A stretch of 64,000 nt of DNA from DASZIT01 sp036268775 (lineage in GTDB: Bacteria; Actinomycetota; Acidimicrobiia; Acidimicrobiales; RAAP-2). Location: the NCBI GenBank assembly GCA_036268775.1, contig DATATM010000003.1:1-64000 (forward strand), given 5' to 3'. This document shows, piece after piece, positions 53,153-61,653 of the stretch. The position numbers were made by a program, and so were the translations under genes. Each line of letters begins with the position of its first letter. Positions within the stretch are counted from its first letter, which is position 1. A model generated the notes under the pieces. That model searched no databases. It was not told the origin of the DNA and saw only the letters and a program-made list of their open reading frames with translations.

Positions 53153-53785
53153 CTAGGGCGCCAGCAGGGGCATGGAGAGTTCGGCCAGTGCGCGCTGCAC
53201 GTAGACGGCCGGTCGCGGCTCGATGTCCTGGTCCGCCCAACTCTGGACGGCGGTGTTGATGGCCATGGTGATAGCGCCGGCGATGAGCAGGTTCCGAAGC
53301 CCGAGGGGATCGCCATCGGTGCGGCCGGCAATCACCGCCGCCAACAGGTATCGATTGTCGAAAGCCTCTTCGACCCATCTGGCCCGGAAGGCCGAAGTAT
53401 CCCGGATGAGGGCCATGAACGAGCGCACGCCATCGGTGTCCTCCCATCCGGGGGCCAGCGCCTCGTCGACGGCCGCCTGCACGGCGATGGTGAGCGGCTC
53501 GGCCGGCGGCCTCGCCTCCAGCGCGGCAAAGAACGATTCCAGGCTGGTCTGCCCCATGGCGACGACCAGATCTTCCTTGGTCGGGAAGTAGCGGTAGAAG
53601 GTCCGAGGCGATATCTCCACCGCGGCGGCGATGTCGTCGATGGTGGTGGCGTCATAGCCACGCTCGTAGAAAAGGGCCGCGGCGGCTTCGGCCAGCAGAA
53701 TCCGGGTGCGCTGTTTCTTCTTGGCCGCCAGGCCCGGGAGCGGGGCCTTCGAGCTCTTTTCGAGGGTGTGCACGACTGGCTCCAT
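53153..53785 (-). CDS. TetR family repressor of the exporter operon
   Basis: 210 residues; HTH RTRILLAEAAAALFYERGYD followed by ATTIDDIAAAVEISPRTFYRYFPTKEDLVVAM (about 26-75). The C-terminal domain is of the common TetR_C type with FRARWVEEAFDNRYLLAAVIAGRT. Head of the operon with the DHA2 exporter. Two palindromes directly upstream of the ATG suggest autoregulation. Confidence 0.88.
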   Translation of the reverse strand: MEPVVHTLEKSSKAPLPGLAAKKKQRTRILLAEAAAALFYERGYDATTIDDIAAAVEISPRTFYRYFPTKEDLVVAMGQTSLESFFAALEARPPAEPLTIAVQAAVDEALAPGWEDTDGVRSFMALIRDTSAFRARWVEEAFDNRYLLAAVIAGRTDGDPLGLRNLLIAGAITMAINTAVQSWADQDIEPRPAVYVQRALAELSMPLLAP

Positions 53786-53801
53786 TCCGTGGTGCGCTCA
53801 A

Positions 53802-53833
53802 TGGCACCTAATGCCATATGACAGTAACTGTCA
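53802..53833 (-). promoter_or_regulatory. Operator region of the tetR-exporter operon
   Basis: TGACAGTAACTGTCA (53819-53833) is a perfect 15-bp palindrome around a central A, and TGGCA-CCTAA-TGCCA (53802-53816) is a second inverted repeat beside it, both 17-48 bp upstream of the TetR ATG. Either could be the TetR operator; the first is the more TetR-like. The LuxR gene diverges on the other side, so it could be affected too. Confidence 0.65.
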
Positions 53834-53891
53834 CCAGCGGCGGTTTCAAGGCCGCCACCGTCGCCGGACTCAGTTCCTATCGGCTCTCAGG

Positions 53892-55034
53892 ATGGGTCCC
53901 CTGTACCCTTGGTCCTCGTGGTTGAGCCGGACGGTTCCCGTGGATGAGCCCACACCTTCCGGTGCGGTTCCTGGCTGGGACTGGGCTCGTGTCGGCGAGG
54001 TCATCGAAGCCATTGCCGCCGTCGAGGATCCGGTCGATTTCGGGATGGTGGCCCTCAGGGCGCTGGACTCGGTGGTGGGGTTCGACCTCGGTTCCTTCAA
54101 TGAGATCGACCCGGATGTGCCGCTGGCCGTCTTTTGCAGCTACCCCGACGACGATGCGGGCCCGCCCGCCGGGGATCTCGAGGGGTTCTCTCACCTGGTG
54201 CAGCAAAATCCGATTCTGCAACACCAACAGGAGACGGGCGATGGGAGCTCCCGTCGACTGTCGGATTTCCTGAGCCAAGGCGAACTCCACCGTCTCGAGC
54301 TCTATCAGCGGGTATACGGGCCGCTGGGGGTGGAATTCCAAGTCGCGGTGGGCCTCACGGCCAAGGCGCCGCTGATCATTGCTTTCGCCCTCAACCGGAA
54401 GCGGATCGACTTCACTGACGTCGAGCTGAGCTTGTTGGACATGCTGCGTCCCCATCTGATCCAGGGCTACCGTAACGTCCAGGCGGTCGCGGCATTGCGA
54501 AGCATCGACGGCGCCCTGGCGGAGGTGGGCAAGGCCGTGATCGTGCTCGGAACCCACGGCGTCGCCGGGGACGCCCCACCCTGGGCGCTGCAGGTCATCG
54601 AGGAACATTTCGGTGATCGCTCGGGCGCCGCCCTGCCCGAGCCGGTGTGGACCTGGGTCGAGGAGGAACGACAGAGCGGGTTCGGAGACGGTCAGCCCCG
54701 AATTCACCGACCCCTCACGAGCATCATCGGGGATCGACAGCTGGTGGTCCGATTCGTGCCCGGGGTCCCCGGTCGGGCCGACGTGTTGGTGCTCGACGAG
54801 CGCGAGCCCCAGCGGGGCTCGGCCGATCTGCGGCGGCTGGGCCTCACCGCCCGGGAAGCGGATCTCCTGTGGCTGCTCACCCGGGGCGAGGCGACGGTCG
54901 AGATCGCCGCCCAGCTGGGCGTGACCGTCGGCACCGTCAACAAGCACCTCCAGAACATTTTCCGCAAGCTCGGCGTCACCAGCCGCACCGGGGCGGTGGC
55001 CACCGCCTCGGACGCGCTCTTCAGCTTCCGATAG
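53892..55034 (+). CDS. LuxR-family transcriptional regulator
   Basis: About 380 residues from ATG 53892 (GTG 53940 alternative). The C-terminal HTH is GLTAREADLLWLLTRGEATV then EIAAQLGVTVGTVNKHLQNIFRKLGVTSRTGA. The N-terminal 300 residues are a GAF-like sensory region (VDFGMVALRALDSVVGFDLGSF, ... LSLLDMLRPHLIQGYRN), as in actinobacterial single-component LuxR proteins. No receiver phospho-site is seen. It overlaps the convergent membrane-protein gene by 14 bp. Confidence 0.84.
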   Translation: MGPLYPWSSWLSRTVPVDEPTPSGAVPGWDWARVGEVIEAIAAVEDPVDFGMVALRALDSVVGFDLGSFNEIDPDVPLAVFCSYPDDDAGPPAGDLEGFSHLVQQNPILQHQQETGDGSSRRLSDFLSQGELHRLELYQRVYGPLGVEFQVAVGLTAKAPLIIAFALNRKRIDFTDVELSLLDMLRPHLIQGYRNVQAVAALRSIDGALAEVGKAVIVLGTHGVAGDAPPWALQVIEEHFGDRSGAALPEPVWTWVEEERQSGFGDGQPRIHRPLTSIIGDRQLVVRFVPGVPGRADVLVLDEREPQRGSADLRRLGLTAREADLLWLLTRGEATVEIAAQLGVTVGTVNKHLQNIFRKLGVTSRTGAVATASDALFSFR

Positions 55035-55710
55035 CGGCAGGGCTCGTCGCGGCAGCGCCGAGTCCTCGGCTGGAATCCTTGGCCCTGGCGGCGACGACGA
55101 AACCGGTGATGGCGATCCAAATGGCCCCGAGGACGAGTCCGAGGAATGAGATGGGCCCGGCGACACAGATGACGCCGACCACGACCCCTGTCCATCCCAG
55201 CCATCTCGGCAGCCCGGCCTGGCCGCCGAGGATGGCGGCTCCGGTGGCGAGGGCGAAGACGGCCATCCCGAACAGGTAGCCGAGTTCTGCGTTCTGGCCG
55301 ACGAAGTTCAAGGTGTGGGCGATGTCCGCTTGATGATTGTGGGTGGCGAGGATCTGGGCCACCGCGAGAGTGCCTGCCGTCATCAATCCGACGACGAACA
55401 GGATGCCGCCGGCGAACGACGCGTTGGCCAGGGTGCGATTCCCGCCCCCTTCGTCGGCCCCGTGGCTCTTCCCGATTAGCACCCCTCGGAGATGGCTCAC
55501 GTAGAAGACCATCAACGCGAGGGCAAGCCCGATGACGTACACCTGGGCCCATTCCTGGGCCTGGTGGGCGTTGGAGTAGGCATCTACGGCGGAGCCGGAG
55601 ACGTTCTCCTTCGGCTGATTCCCACCCAGCACGGCGAAACCAACGACCAGCAGCACAAGAATTGCGAGCCCGACTGGGCCCATCCATCGACTGATGCGTC
55701 GCTCGGTCAT
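55021..55710 (-). CDS. Six-segment membrane protein, unknown function
   Basis: 229 residues from ATG 55710 with GAAGGAG upstream. Hydrophobic segments near 11-30, 56-75, 98-120, 138-160, 168-185 and 187-208. The loop after TM1 contains PKENVSGSAVDAYSNAHQAQ, and TM3-4 hold histidines (ILATHNHQADIAHTLNFVG). The layout resembles small DUF-type membrane proteins of actinobacteria; no function known. About 220 bp separate it from the divergent fusion oxidoreductase gene. Confidence 0.7.
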   Translation of the reverse strand: MTERRISRWMGPVGLAILVLLVVGFAVLGGNQPKENVSGSAVDAYSNAHQAQEWAQVYVIGLALALMVFYVSHLRGVLIGKSHGADEGGGNRTLANASFAGGILFVVGLMTAGTLAVAQILATHNHQADIAHTLNFVGQNAELGYLFGMAVFALATGAAILGGQAGLPRWLGWTGVVVGVICVAGPISFLGLVLGAIWIAITGFVVAARAKDSSRGLGAAATSPAAIGS

Positions 55711-55934
55711 GATCGTCGTCTCCTTCGCCCTGTCGGTCCGATCGGCGTAACCCTCTCTGAACATTGTCGTCAACGGAGGTCGCCGTGTGAATACCGATTT
55801 ATAGGTACGCGAAGCCGGGAAGGTTGCCCGCCTGGCTATGAACAGCGAAGCGGGTCGGGCAACATTGAGACCGCCAGAGGTCGGGGACTGGGCTTCCCGT
55901 ACGTTCTCACCATCGGCCTGATTATGGTTGACGC

Positions 55935-57584
55935 ATGACCGAGCCGCTCGAGCCCGAGGCCGCCTTTCCGACCCTGACCGACGCCCAGATGGAGCGGATC
56001 CGGGCGCTGGCCGAGGCGGAGGAAGTCGCCGCCGGCCAGGTGCTCTATTCCGCCGGCGATCTCGATTACGACTTCGTATTCGTCGAGTCAGGCGTGGTCG
56101 AGATCGTCCGGGCGGCATCCCCGACCTCCCCGGAACAGGTGATCGTTCCCCATGGAGCCGGACGGTTTCTGGGTGAGCTCAATATGCTCACCGGCCAAGC
56201 CGTCTTTCTGACCGCCCGGGTGTCGGTGGACGGCCGGGTCCGCCGGGTGTCCCCCGAGAGATTCCGCCAGTTCATGTCCGAGGACACTGAGCTCTCCGAT
56301 GTCATCCTCCGGGCCTTCATGGCTCGGCGCGAGATCCTCCGCACCGGGGAGGGAGCCCGCAGCATCGAGGTACTCGGGAGCCGGACGTCCGTCGAGGCGC
56401 TCGCCCTCCGGACCTGGGCGGCCCGCCAAGCAGTGCCCCACACCTGGATCGAAGTCGAGAGTCCCGAAGGTGAAAACCTCCTCTCCGTCCTGGGCCTCGA
56501 TGTCGACAACCTGCCCGTGGTGGTGACCCCGACGGAAGTGCTCCTTCGGGCCACGCCGGGCGAGCTCTCCGAGAATCTCGGGCTGTCCTACCGGGAGGTC
56601 GACGGTCGCAATTACGACCTGGTGGTCGTCGGCGGCGGACCGGCCGGGCTGGCGGCGGCCGTCTACGGTGCGTCCGAGGGCCTCGACACCGTGGTGTTCG
56701 ACTCGGTGGCGGCGGGTGGTCAGGCCGCCTCCAGCTCGCGCATCGAGAACTACTTGGGATTCCCTTCGGGATTGGCGGGCGCCCAACTGGCGTCACTGGC
56801 CATCGTCCAGGCCGAGAAGTTCGGCGCCCGCATCACCAGCCCGTGCGTGGCGAAGTCACTGCAGGTTGTCGACGGCCATCTGGTGGTCACGCTCAATGAC
56901 GGCACCGAAGTGCCTTCCCGGGCAGTAATCGTGGCCAGTGGTGCCCACTATCGAACCCTCGACCTCGACCGGTGGTCCGAGTTCGAGGGTTCGGGCATCC
57001 ATTATTCGGCAACTGACCTGGAAGCCAAGGCATGCACCGGGGCCAGCGTCGCGGTGATCGGAGGGGCCAACTCGGCCGGGCAGGCAGCCTTGTTCCTGGC
57101 CAGCCGGGCCGGCCACGTCACCTTGGTGATTCGTGGCGCCGACGTCTTTGCCGGCATGTCGCGCTATCTGGCCGACCGGGTTCTGGCCGACCCGCGTATT
57201 CGGGTGCGGACCTCTACCGAGGTCGTGGCCCTCGACGGAGAGTCGGATCTGTCCACGGTGAGGCTGGCTGATCGGATCACCGGCGAGGAGGACGAGGTGC
57301 CGTGCCGGGGGCTGTTCTGCTTCATCGGCGCGGTTCCCGCCAGTGACTGGCTCGAGGGGGTGGCGCTCGACAAGGACGGGTTCGTGTTGACCGATCACGA
57401 CGTCCCCGACGAGGCGGCCCAACCCTTCACGTTGTTGAGGCGGCAGCCGCTACCGTTCGAAACCAGTGTCCCCGGCGTGTTCGCCGCCGGTGACATCCGT
57501 CATGGTTCGATGAAGCGGGTGGCGGCGGCAGTGGGTGAGGGCGCCAGTGCAGTCAGCTCGGTGCATCGCGCCATCGGCATCTGA
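55935..57584 (+). CDS. Cyclic-nucleotide-domain / thioredoxin-reductase-like fusion without redox cysteines
   Basis: 549 residues in three parts: a cyclic-nucleotide-binding fold (about 15-130; GQVLYSAGDLDYDFVFVESG, FLGELNMLTGQAVFLTARV), a glutaredoxin-like domain (about 140-212; SIEVLGSRTSVEALALRTWA with Ser/Arg/Thr in place of a CxxC) and a pyridine-nucleotide flavoprotein (228-549; VVVGGGPAGLAAAVYGA, GGANSAGQAALFLA, VFAAGDIRHGSMKR). In true TrxR a CAxC disulfide follows the first FAD segment; here it reads HYSATDLEAKAC. The enzyme therefore cannot work by the usual dithiol relay. A ligand-gated NAD(P)H oxidase/reductase is plausible. Confidence 0.85.
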   Translation: MTEPLEPEAAFPTLTDAQMERIRALAEAEEVAAGQVLYSAGDLDYDFVFVESGVVEIVRAASPTSPEQVIVPHGAGRFLGELNMLTGQAVFLTARVSVDGRVRRVSPERFRQFMSEDTELSDVILRAFMARREILRTGEGARSIEVLGSRTSVEALALRTWAARQAVPHTWIEVESPEGENLLSVLGLDVDNLPVVVTPTEVLLRATPGELSENLGLSYREVDGRNYDLVVVGGGPAGLAAAVYGASEGLDTVVFDSVAAGGQAASSSRIENYLGFPSGLAGAQLASLAIVQAEKFGARITSPCVAKSLQVVDGHLVVTLNDGTEVPSRAVIVASGAHYRTLDLDRWSEFEGSGIHYSATDLEAKACTGASVAVIGGANSAGQAALFLASRAGHVTLVIRGADVFAGMSRYLADRVLADPRIRVRTSTEVVALDGESDLSTVRLADRITGEEDEVPCRGLFCFIGAVPASDWLEGVALDKDGFVLTDHDVPDEAAQPFTLLRRQPLPFETSVPGVFAAGDIRHGSMKRVAAAVGEGASAVSSVHRAIGI

Positions 57585-57691
57585 CCTTCATCGTCGCCGA
57601 CGGGCCCCGTTGAGCGTGGAGAGGGATGCCACTGCGGCTGACCCGCCCTCCTGAGTGAGTATTGGCCGGGGGCTGGGCTAAACAGGGACCT

Positions 57692-58867
57692 ATGGCAGCC
57701 GGCCCTCATGATCGCCCGGGCGGCGCGGCGACAGGCCCGCCGCCGGCGGTCCGGAGAGCCAGAGCGGCGATCCGTCGCTACTGGCCGGCGCTGAGGTTCG
57801 TGGGCGCGTTCGGCATCCTGGCTCTGGCGATTTGGGTCCTCACCTCCCATACCAACGAGTTGTCGGGGGTCCCGTCCACGCTCGAACATCTCAATTGGTG
57901 GTGGGTTCCACCCGCGGTGTTGGCGGAGACCGCGTCGTTCTTCTGTTTCGCCGGCATGCAGTTCACCCTGTTGAAGAGCGGGGGTCTTGACCCGCCGCGC
58001 GGCGCACTCGTGAAGATGACGTTTGCTTCGCAGGCCCTCGCCAACTCCCTGATCGGCGGTAGCGCCGTGTCGGCCGTCTATGGGTTCCGGTGGTTCCGCC
58101 GGTTCGGCGCCGACGACACACTGGCGGCCTGGTCAATGGCCGGGACCTTGATCGCCTCGATGGTGTCGCTGTCGTTGGTGGCCACCGCCGGCCTGGCTCT
58201 CGCTGCCGGAGAAGGCGCGTCTCTCGATCTGATCCCGGTGATTATCGGCGTCATGGCGGTGACGGCCGCCATCGGTGCCCTATTCGTCTACGAGCGGCCG
58301 CTGTTCATCGTCCTCACCTGGGGCCTTCGTGGCTTCCAGCGATTCCTGCGGCGACCCCGGGGCGACGCGGTGGCACAGATCCAGCGGATAATGCAGTGGG
58401 TCACCTCGGTGCATCTCGGCTGGCGACAGGTCATCAGAATCGTGCTCTGGGGCACCGCCAACTGGCTGTTCGACTGCTCCTGCTTCGCGATGATGTTCTT
58501 GGCCATCGGTTCGCCGATTCCCTGGAAGGGGCTGTTGCTGGCCTACGGGGCCGGTCAGCTGGCGGCGGCGCTGCCGATCACCCCCGGCGGGTTGGGTGCG
58601 GTGGAAGGGAGCATCACCATTGCGTTGGTGGCCTTCGGGGGTGCCCAGGTGTCCACCGTCGATGCGGTGCTGATGTACCGGCTGATCAGCTTCTGGTTGG
58701 TCATTGTGGTCGGCTGGACCTTGTGGGGTCAGCTGGCCTTCGAAGTCCGGAAGGGGCAGTGGAGCCGACAGGCACTCACGTCGCCGGTTGACGCCGGGCC
58801 GAGGCCCGATCACGGCTCGAGCTCGGCACCCTCGCTCGTCACTCAGCCGACGGTGTCCGGGTCATGA
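57692..58867 (+). CDS. YbhN/UPF0104 family membrane protein
   Basis: 391 residues, about eight membrane segments, with FASQALANSLIGGSAVSAVYGFRWFRRFG early and the family motif ITPGGLGAVEGSITIALVAFGG late. This is the flippase-like integral domain also found in MprF. Family members are associated with lipid or polyprenyl transport; substrate unknown. ATG 57692 is preferred to an upstream frame start. Coupled by ATGA to a lipoprotein gene. Confidence 0.85.
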   Translation: MAAGPHDRPGGAATGPPPAVRRARAAIRRYWPALRFVGAFGILALAIWVLTSHTNELSGVPSTLEHLNWWWVPPAVLAETASFFCFAGMQFTLLKSGGLDPPRGALVKMTFASQALANSLIGGSAVSAVYGFRWFRRFGADDTLAAWSMAGTLIASMVSLSLVATAGLALAAGEGASLDLIPVIIGVMAVTAAIGALFVYERPLFIVLTWGLRGFQRFLRRPRGDAVAQIQRIMQWVTSVHLGWRQVIRIVLWGTANWLFDCSCFAMMFLAIGSPIPWKGLLLAYGAGQLAAALPITPGGLGAVEGSITIALVAFGGAQVSTVDAVLMYRLISFWLVIVVGWTLWGQLAFEVRKGQWSRQALTSPVDAGPRPDHGSSSAPSLVTQPTVSGS

Positions 58868-59313
58868 GCGCCAGGAAGGATCGAAGAGGGGGGTTTCCGC
58901 TGAGACTGGCGACCGGATTGGCGGCCGGTCTGTTGGCGACGGCTCTGCTGGCCGGTTGCACCTCCGCCCGCAGCAATCTCGGCACGACCGATAGTGCCTG
59001 CTTTCTCGCTCTGCCCTCCGCGACCAAAGCGGTGGGTGCCCACAGCAAGTTCATCGGCGTCCACTTGTACACGCTGGCATCGCTGCGCAAGAACGCCCCG
59101 CATCTCTATGAAACGCTGCCGTCCCAACCGGCGTCGAACCAACGGATCTGTGCGATCGCCTTCATGGGCACCTTCACCAAGACCTCAGTGTCCCATCCGC
59201 TCGGGTTGGCTTCGGGCACGGTTGCCGTGGTGGTGTTGAAGACACCGTCGAACCAACTACTGGGGACGGTCCTCTTCAATCACGCTCCGGTCCGCTTTGG
59301 CCATTCCCACTAG
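58864..59313 (+). CDS. Small lipoprotein coupled to the YbhN-like gene
   Basis: 149 residues; signal LATGLAAGLLATALLAGC gives lipidated Cys at 32. The mature domain (about 115 residues) has two cysteines (SACFLALP, QRICAIAFMG) and ends FNHAPVRFGHSH. No family recognised. ATGA overlap with the upstream gene (58864-58867). Confidence 0.72.
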   Translation: MSARKDRRGGFPLRLATGLAAGLLATALLAGCTSARSNLGTTDSACFLALPSATKAVGAHSKFIGVHLYTLASLRKNAPHLYETLPSQPASNQRICAIAFMGTFTKTSVSHPLGLASGTVAVVVLKTPSNQLLGTVLFNHAPVRFGHSH

Positions 59314-59329
59314 GGATGGCCCCGCTTGA

Positions 59330-59989
59330 TCAGGGGGCGCTGGTCGTGGTGGTGGCGGCGCCGGAGATCGGAGTGCCGTCCGAGTTCTGGCCGCAGTAGG
59401 CATCCACCTTGGCGCCGTCGTTCATGATGGCCTGGGTGGCGAATGCACTCGCATCCCCGGAGGAGATGGCGTTGTTGGCGGCGACGGCCAGCGGACCGGC
59501 ACTGCTGACGATGTCAGAGGGTGCCTTGGCCTGGAAGTCGGCGAGGGTGGACTGGTTGGCCTTGAAGATGGGAATCAGGTCGGACGGTTGCTGGGCGGCA
59601 GCGGTGGCGGCGTCGAGGATGGCGTTGTCGGCGCAGAAAGCAGTCTTGTCGCCGGCTCCTGCCGCCTGACCGACTTGGGCGTCGAATTTGGCGGTGCCAT
59701 TCTTGACCGAGGTCACGGTGACGTGCACCGGGAATTGGGTGGTCGAGCCCTGCGCTGTCAGTGTGCAGTCGATGGCCGACCCCACCTTGGCCGGGAGCCC
59801 GCTCGGGCAGGTGACCTTCGGCAGCGGTTGACTGGTCTGGGCGGCGAGCTGGGTGGCCACCTGTGACTCGACATCGCTCTGGGCCACCTCGGGAGTGCCG
59901 CCGACGGTCACGGTCCCGCTGCAGGCAGTCATGACGGTCGCGCACACCAACGCCGCGCCTAGAAAACGAATGGATCGGGCCAAGTTCAT
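59330..59989 (-). CDS. DUF4333-type lipoprotein
   Basis: 219 residues from ATG 59989; lipobox VMTACSG with Cys at 23. Residues 35-110 match the DUF4333 pattern (VESQVATQLAAQTSQPLPKVTCPSGLPAKVGSAIDC and VHVTVTSVKNG), known from mycobacterial cell-envelope proteins. A second, uncharacterised domain of about 90 residues with cysteines (TAFCADNAILDAA, VDAYCGQNSDG) follows. Divergent from DUF3052. Confidence 0.82.
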   Translation of the reverse strand: MNLARSIRFLGAALVCATVMTACSGTVTVGGTPEVAQSDVESQVATQLAAQTSQPLPKVTCPSGLPAKVGSAIDCTLTAQGSTTQFPVHVTVTSVKNGTAKFDAQVGQAAGAGDKTAFCADNAILDAATAAAQQPSDLIPIFKANQSTLADFQAKAPSDIVSSAGPLAVAANNAISSGDASAFATQAIMNDGAKVDAYCGQNSDGTPISGAATTTTSAP

Positions 59990-60089
59990 GGGCGAGTGTA
60001 CATAGATTCGCAGGTCGGCGACGGGATTGATCGTCCCGGACGGCGGCGTCAAGCCGGTGCGAGACGGGGAAGCGCGATACTTCGTGTCT

Positions 60090-60491
60090 GTGGTCGGCTA
60101 TAGCGGAACGCCCCTTCCCGCCAAACTGGGTATCAAAGAGGGAGCAACAGTTGTCCTCTTGAAGGCACCGGATGGATTGTTGGCCGACCTGCCGCCGGGG
60201 GTGGTGGTGAAGCGTCAGGCCCGAGGGACCGCCGACGTGGTGGTGGCGTTCTTCACCCGGCGAGCTGAGTTCGAGGGGCGACTGGGCTCCCTGAGCAAAT
60301 TGATCTTTCCGGCCGGCGGGTTGTGGATCGCTTGGCCGAAGGTGTCGTCCGGTGTCGAGACCGACATCACCGCCGAGGTGGTTCGGGAGGTGGCCCTTCC
60401 CCTGGGCCTGGTCGACAACAAGGTCTGCGCCATCAGCGAGACATGGACGGGCTTGAGAGTCGTCTGGCGTGTCGAGCGACGGGAGGGGTGA
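60090..60491 (+). CDS. DUF3052 family protein
   Basis: About 133 residues from GTG 60090 (VVGYSGTPLPAKLGIKEGATVVLL), which matches the family start; earlier in-frame GTG and TTG codons (60027-60084) lack homology. Other features: VVVAFFTRRAEFEGRLGSL, LWIAWPKVSSGVETDITAEVVRE and WTGLRVVWRVERR. DUF3052 proteins are conserved in actinobacteria; their function is not established. Confidence 0.85.
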   Translation: MVGYSGTPLPAKLGIKEGATVVLLKAPDGLLADLPPGVVVKRQARGTADVVVAFFTRRAEFEGRLGSLSKLIFPAGGLWIAWPKVSSGVETDITAEVVREVALPLGLVDNKVCAISETWTGLRVVWRVERREG

Positions 60492-60528
60492 AGACCGAGC
60501 AAACGAAGGTAGGGGAACCACACCCACT

Positions 60529-60567
60529 CATCGGGCCCCGGGGCGGAAGTCCACCCGGGGCCCGATG
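60529..60567. terminator. Strong convergent terminator hairpin
   Basis: CATCGGGCCCCGGG (60529-60542) pairs perfectly with CCCGGGGCCCGATG (60554-60567), a 14-bp stem with an 11-nt loop, between the DUF3052 stop at 60491 and the convergent DUF5666 stop at 60583. It is suited to both strands. No T-tract, which is common for hairpins in GC-rich actinobacteria. Confidence 0.75.
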
Positions 60568-60582
60568 CCGATCGGTGATGAT

Positions 60583-61392
60583 CTAGGCGGCGGGTGGAAG
60601 TCCTCCTGAACCGCCCGGGCCTCCCTTTCCGCCGGGTCCGCCGGGTCCGCCCGGACCGCCGGGGGCACCGATGGCCACCGAGGTGGCAGAAACGGTGTTC
60701 GAGGTATCGGTGCCGAAGGCGGCGACGGTCTCACCCACGGTGACATTGGCCAGGGACGGCGAGGTCACCCCCCGATCCCGGTAGGTGGTCGAGCTGGTGA
60801 CGTTGACGGTGACACTGGTGCCGTTTTTGGTCTTGAGGGTGAAGCTGTTGGTCCCGACTGTCGTCACCGTGCCGACCGCCGCCGGTGGGGAGCCGCCAGG
60901 GCCGCCAGGTCCGCCGGCGCCACGAGGCCCACCCGGAGCGCCGATGTCCACCGAGGTGGCGGCGACCGTGCTGGCGGTCTTGGTGCCGAAGGCGGCGACC
61001 ATCTCTCCGGCGGTGACATTGGCCAGGGTCGGCGAAGTCACGTCCCGGTCCCGGTAGGTGGTCGAGCTGGTGACGTCGACCGTGACGATGCTCCCGTCCT
61101 TGGCCTTGAGGGTGAAGCTGTTGTTTCCGACCGTCGCCACCGTGCCGACCGCGGTCGGCGGTGAGCCTCCGTTCGGTGGCATGCCACCCGCCGGCGGCTG
61201 TCCGTACGAAGTGGCGTTTGCGCCACTCGGCCCACTGGTGGCGGCGCCGGCGATTGCCGAGCCCCCGGCGGCCAGGCCAAGGGCCAGTCCCGCCGCGGAA
61301 GCGACCCGAAAGGCTTTTCGCCGCTTTCCCGTCCAGGCTCCCCGGCGATCTGCCACCGGGTTCCCGAGTTCCGCGTCTGCTCCTTTGGTCAT
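60583..61392 (-). CDS. Secreted/anchored protein with two tandem DUF5666-like repeats
   Basis: 269 residues. After a 25-residue polar start and a hydrophobic segment (VASAAGLALGLAAGGSAIAG), two copies of about 75 residues follow (about 80-155 and 168-245), each GTV-x-TVG-x-NSFTLK-x-K-x-G then TVxVTSSTTYRDR, LANVT-x-GE, VAAFGT. They are joined and followed by Gly/Pro runs (GGPGGPGG). Nearly identical sequence in the repeats points to recent duplication. Extracytoplasmic function unknown. Confidence 0.8.
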   Translation of the reverse strand: MTKGADAELGNPVADRRGAWTGKRRKAFRVASAAGLALGLAAGGSAIAGAATSGPSGANATSYGQPPAGGMPPNGGSPPTAVGTVATVGNNSFTLKAKDGSIVTVDVTSSTTYRDRDVTSPTLANVTAGEMVAAFGTKTASTVAATSVDIGAPGGPRGAGGPGGPGGSPPAAVGTVTTVGTNSFTLKTKNGTSVTVNVTSSTTYRDRGVTSPSLANVTVGETVAAFGTDTSNTVSATSVAIGAPGGPGGPGGPGGKGGPGGSGGLPPAA

Positions 61393-61560
61393 GACAGGCT
61401 CCTTTCGATTGGCGAATTGCCTGTATGAGGAGCCTCAGGGATGAACCTGTCAGCGAGGGTAGAGCCAACTGGGACCGACGTAGGAATGGCCGGCAAGGTC
61501 AATTCGATCGGCGCGGCGGGAAGACAGCCGGGGACAGGACGTCTCTTCTCGGTCGACGCG

Positions 61561-61605
61561 CGAACCGGCGCTCGGGTCCGCTGAGTGGACCCGAGCGCCG
61601 GTTCG
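61561..61605. terminator. 19-bp perfect inverted repeat, terminator of the htrA transcript
   Basis: CGAACCGGCGCTCGGGTCC (61561-61579) and GGACCCGAGCGCCGGTTCG (61587-61605) are perfect arms around a 7-nt loop, 49 bp after the HtrA stop on the minus strand. It lies in the 261-bp gap upstream of the DUF5666 gene, which otherwise shows nothing I can assign. Confidence 0.75.
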
Positions 61606-61653
61606 AGGAGTGTTGCCAGGGCCGCCAGAAGACCGCGACCGTGGGTGGAAGGG

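Noticed and set aside
55823..55863. Inverted repeat GTTGCCCG / CGGGCAAC upstream of the fusion oxidoreductase
   Set aside because: The 25-nt gap between 8-bp arms in GC-rich DNA is not convincing as an operator without further support.
55935..57584. Ordinary thioredoxin reductase (trxB)
   Set aside because: The CxxC active site is absent and two extra domains are present.
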